A DNA stretch of 7,493 nt from the NCBI GenBank assembly GCA_020441605.1, contig JAGRLX010000357.1, positions 1 through 7,493 on the forward strand, given 5' to 3'. The DNA comes from Alphaproteobacteria bacterium. GTDB lineage: Bacteria; Pseudomonadota; Alphaproteobacteria; Rhizobiales; Aestuariivirgaceae. Below, piece after piece: positions 6,370 through 7,493 of this stretch. The notes under the pieces were generated by a model that was not told the origin of the DNA, did no database searches, and was given only the letters and a program-made list of their open reading frames with translations. A program made the translations under genes and the position numbers. Numbering within the stretch: position 1 is the stretch's first letter; every line of letters starts with the position of its first letter.

Positions 6370-7088
6370 GCCTCGTCACAGTCGATCATTGCACCCGGGT
6401 ATTCGGCGGCCTCACTGCCGTCGACGACGTGAGCTTCGCCATCAATGCGGGCGAGATCCGCGCCATCATCGGCCCCAACGGCGCGGGCAAGACGACGCTC
6501 GTCGGATTGATCAGTGGACGGATTACACCGACCAGCGGAACGGTCCGCTTCAAGGGACGCGACATCTCCTCGGCGCCCTCCTGGCAGCGGGTGATGCTCG
6601 GCATCGTCTATACCTTCCAGGTCACCAGCATCTATCGCAACCTCACCTGTTTCGAAAATGTGGCCCTGGCCGCCCAGCGCCGGCACATGGGGCTCACACG
6701 CCGCAATGAACGCGAGGTCCAAGCCATCGTCCGCACCAGCCTCGCCCGCGTCGGGCTTTCGGAGGATGCGGAACGGCAGGCCGGCATCCTGCCCTATGGC
6801 CATCAGCGCCTGCTGGAAGTGGCCATGGCCCTGGCGCTGGAACCGGAACTGCTCATCCTCGATGAACCGACCCAGGGGCTGGCGCCGGCGGAGATCGCCG
6901 GCTTCTGCGACCTGGTGCGCGCGGTTGCGGAGAGCGCTACCGTCCTGCTCATCGAACACAATCTCAAGGTCGTGCTCGATCTCGCCCACGGCATCACCGT
7001 GATGGATCAGGGGCGCATCATCGCCGAGGGATCGCCCGCCGAGATCGAACAGCATCCCGCCGTGCAGCGGGCCTATCTGGGGGCATGA
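6366..7088 (+). CDS. livG: LivG-type ABC importer ATP-binding protein
   Basis: A 240-residue cytoplasmic ATPase with all the catalytic motifs: Walker A GPNGAGKT (36-43), Q-loop YTFQ (Gln85), LivG-class signature LPYGHQRLLEVA (142-153) in place of canonical LSGGQ, Walker B LLILDEP (162-168) with catalytic Glu167, D-loop GLAP (171-174) and switch His198 in LLIEHN. The C-terminal AVQRAYLGA is typical of LivG. It is slightly shorter than E. coli LivG (255). The start ATG at 6366 overlaps the LivM stop by four bases and has GGGAG at 6351-6355, ten bases upstream. It is predicted to pair with the LivF-type subunit to drive import. Confidence 0.95.
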   Translation: MSLVTVDHCTRVFGGLTAVDDVSFAINAGEIRAIIGPNGAGKTTLVGLISGRITPTSGTVRFKGRDISSAPSWQRVMLGIVYTFQVTSIYRNLTCFENVALAAQRRHMGLTRRNEREVQAIVRTSLARVGLSEDAERQAGILPYGHQRLLEVAMALALEPELLILDEPTQGLAPAEIAGFCDLVRAVAESATVLLIEHNLKVVLDLAHGITVMDQGRIIAEGSPAEIEQHPAVQRAYLGA

Positions 7089-7493
7089 TGCTGAAACTCT
7101 CCCAGGTTCATGCCGGATATGGCGCCGTCGAAGTGCTCCGCGATGTCAGCCTGTCGGTGGCGGCGGGGGAGATCGTCGGGCTCATGGGCCGCAACGGTGC
7201 CGGCAAGACCACGGTGATCCGCACCATCATGGGCCTGGTCAGGGCCAGCGCCGGAACCATCACCCTCGACGGCGCCGACATCGCGCGGCTTCCCGGCCAT
7301 GAGGTGCCGCGCCGCGGTGCCGCCTATGTGCCGCAGGGCCGCCGCCTGTTCAACGATATGACCGTCGAGGACAATCTGCGCATGGGGCTGGCGCTCCGAG
7401 GCAGTGGCCGCGACGTGCGCGAGCGGGTCCTGGCGCTTCTGCCGCGGCTGCGCGACCGGCTGAAACAGCAGGCGGGCACGCTGTCGGGCGGCG
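7085..7493 (+). CDS. livF: LivF-type ABC importer ATP-binding protein, 3'-truncated by window end
   Basis: The first 136 codons of the second ATPase subunit. Walker A GRNGAGKT is at 35-42 (GRNGAGKTT is characteristic of LivF). The Q-loop is AAYVPQGRRLF (Gln84), also LivF-specific. The window ends within the signature LSGG (133-136), so Walker B, the H-loop and about 100 residues are missing for lack of sequence, not by mutation. There are two consecutive ATGs. The first (7085) makes an ATGA overlap with the LivG stop, like the other junctions; the second (7088) is better spaced from the GGGGG run at 7079-7083. The choice changes one residue. Confidence 0.94.
   Translation, partial: MMLKLSQVHAGYGAVEVLRDVSLSVAAGEIVGLMGRNGAGKTTVIRTIMGLVRASAGTITLDGADIARLPGHEVPRRGAAYVPQGRRLFNDMTVEDNLRMGLALRGSGRDVRERVLALLPRLRDRLKQQAGTLSGG

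Noticed and set aside
7470..7493. LivF ending at the LSGG signature as a broken gene
   Set aside because: The window simply ends there; the frame is open and intact to the last base.

Overview
The window is a GC-rich, densely coding bacterial segment. Its base composition, the gene types and a CTTGAC-type -35 box point to an alphaproteobacterium, possibly Hyphomicrobiales or Rhodospirillales. That placement is inferred from style and is not proven. No RNA gene, insertion sequence, CRISPR array or phage gene was seen, and no stretch longer than about 105 bases lacks a gene.

Layout: (1) positions 1-1615, + strand: the 3' part of an APC-superfamily amino acid permease whose start lies off the window, with an unusually long, internally duplicated loop. 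(2) 1641-1675: a textbook intrinsic terminator closing the permease gene, which converges on the next gene. (3) 1682-3088, - strand: a polytopic membrane protein with a signal peptide and many membrane histidines. It resembles a poorly understood family whose homologues often carry the automated name 'fenitrothion hydrolase'. (4) 3089-3191: a 103-base divergent control region with a plausible sigma-70 promoter for the + strand. (5) 3192 to the right edge, + strand: a five-gene HAAT (branched-chain amino acid/amide/urea type) ABC importer in the classical order: substrate-binding protein, LivH-type permease, LivM-type permease, LivG-type ATPase and LivF-type ATPase. The last gene is cut by the window edge exactly at its LSGG signature.

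How the genes work together: the periplasmic binding protein, probably exported by Tat, delivers a ligand to the LivH/LivM channel, which the LivG/LivF ATPases power. The last four genes are joined by three 4-base ATGA overlaps, so they are almost certainly translated as a coupled block. The binding-protein gene stands apart by 71 bases containing a perfect 8-bp inverted repeat, the usual place for tuning binding-protein excess. The divergent membrane protein shares the control region and may be co-regulated with the importer. The importer's substrate cannot be read from the sequence. The permease is a separate transcription unit; its presence only shows that this locus is rich in nitrogen-compound uptake.

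Most of the window is conventional transport. The part most worth following is the histidine-rich membrane protein and its divergent pairing with the importer.
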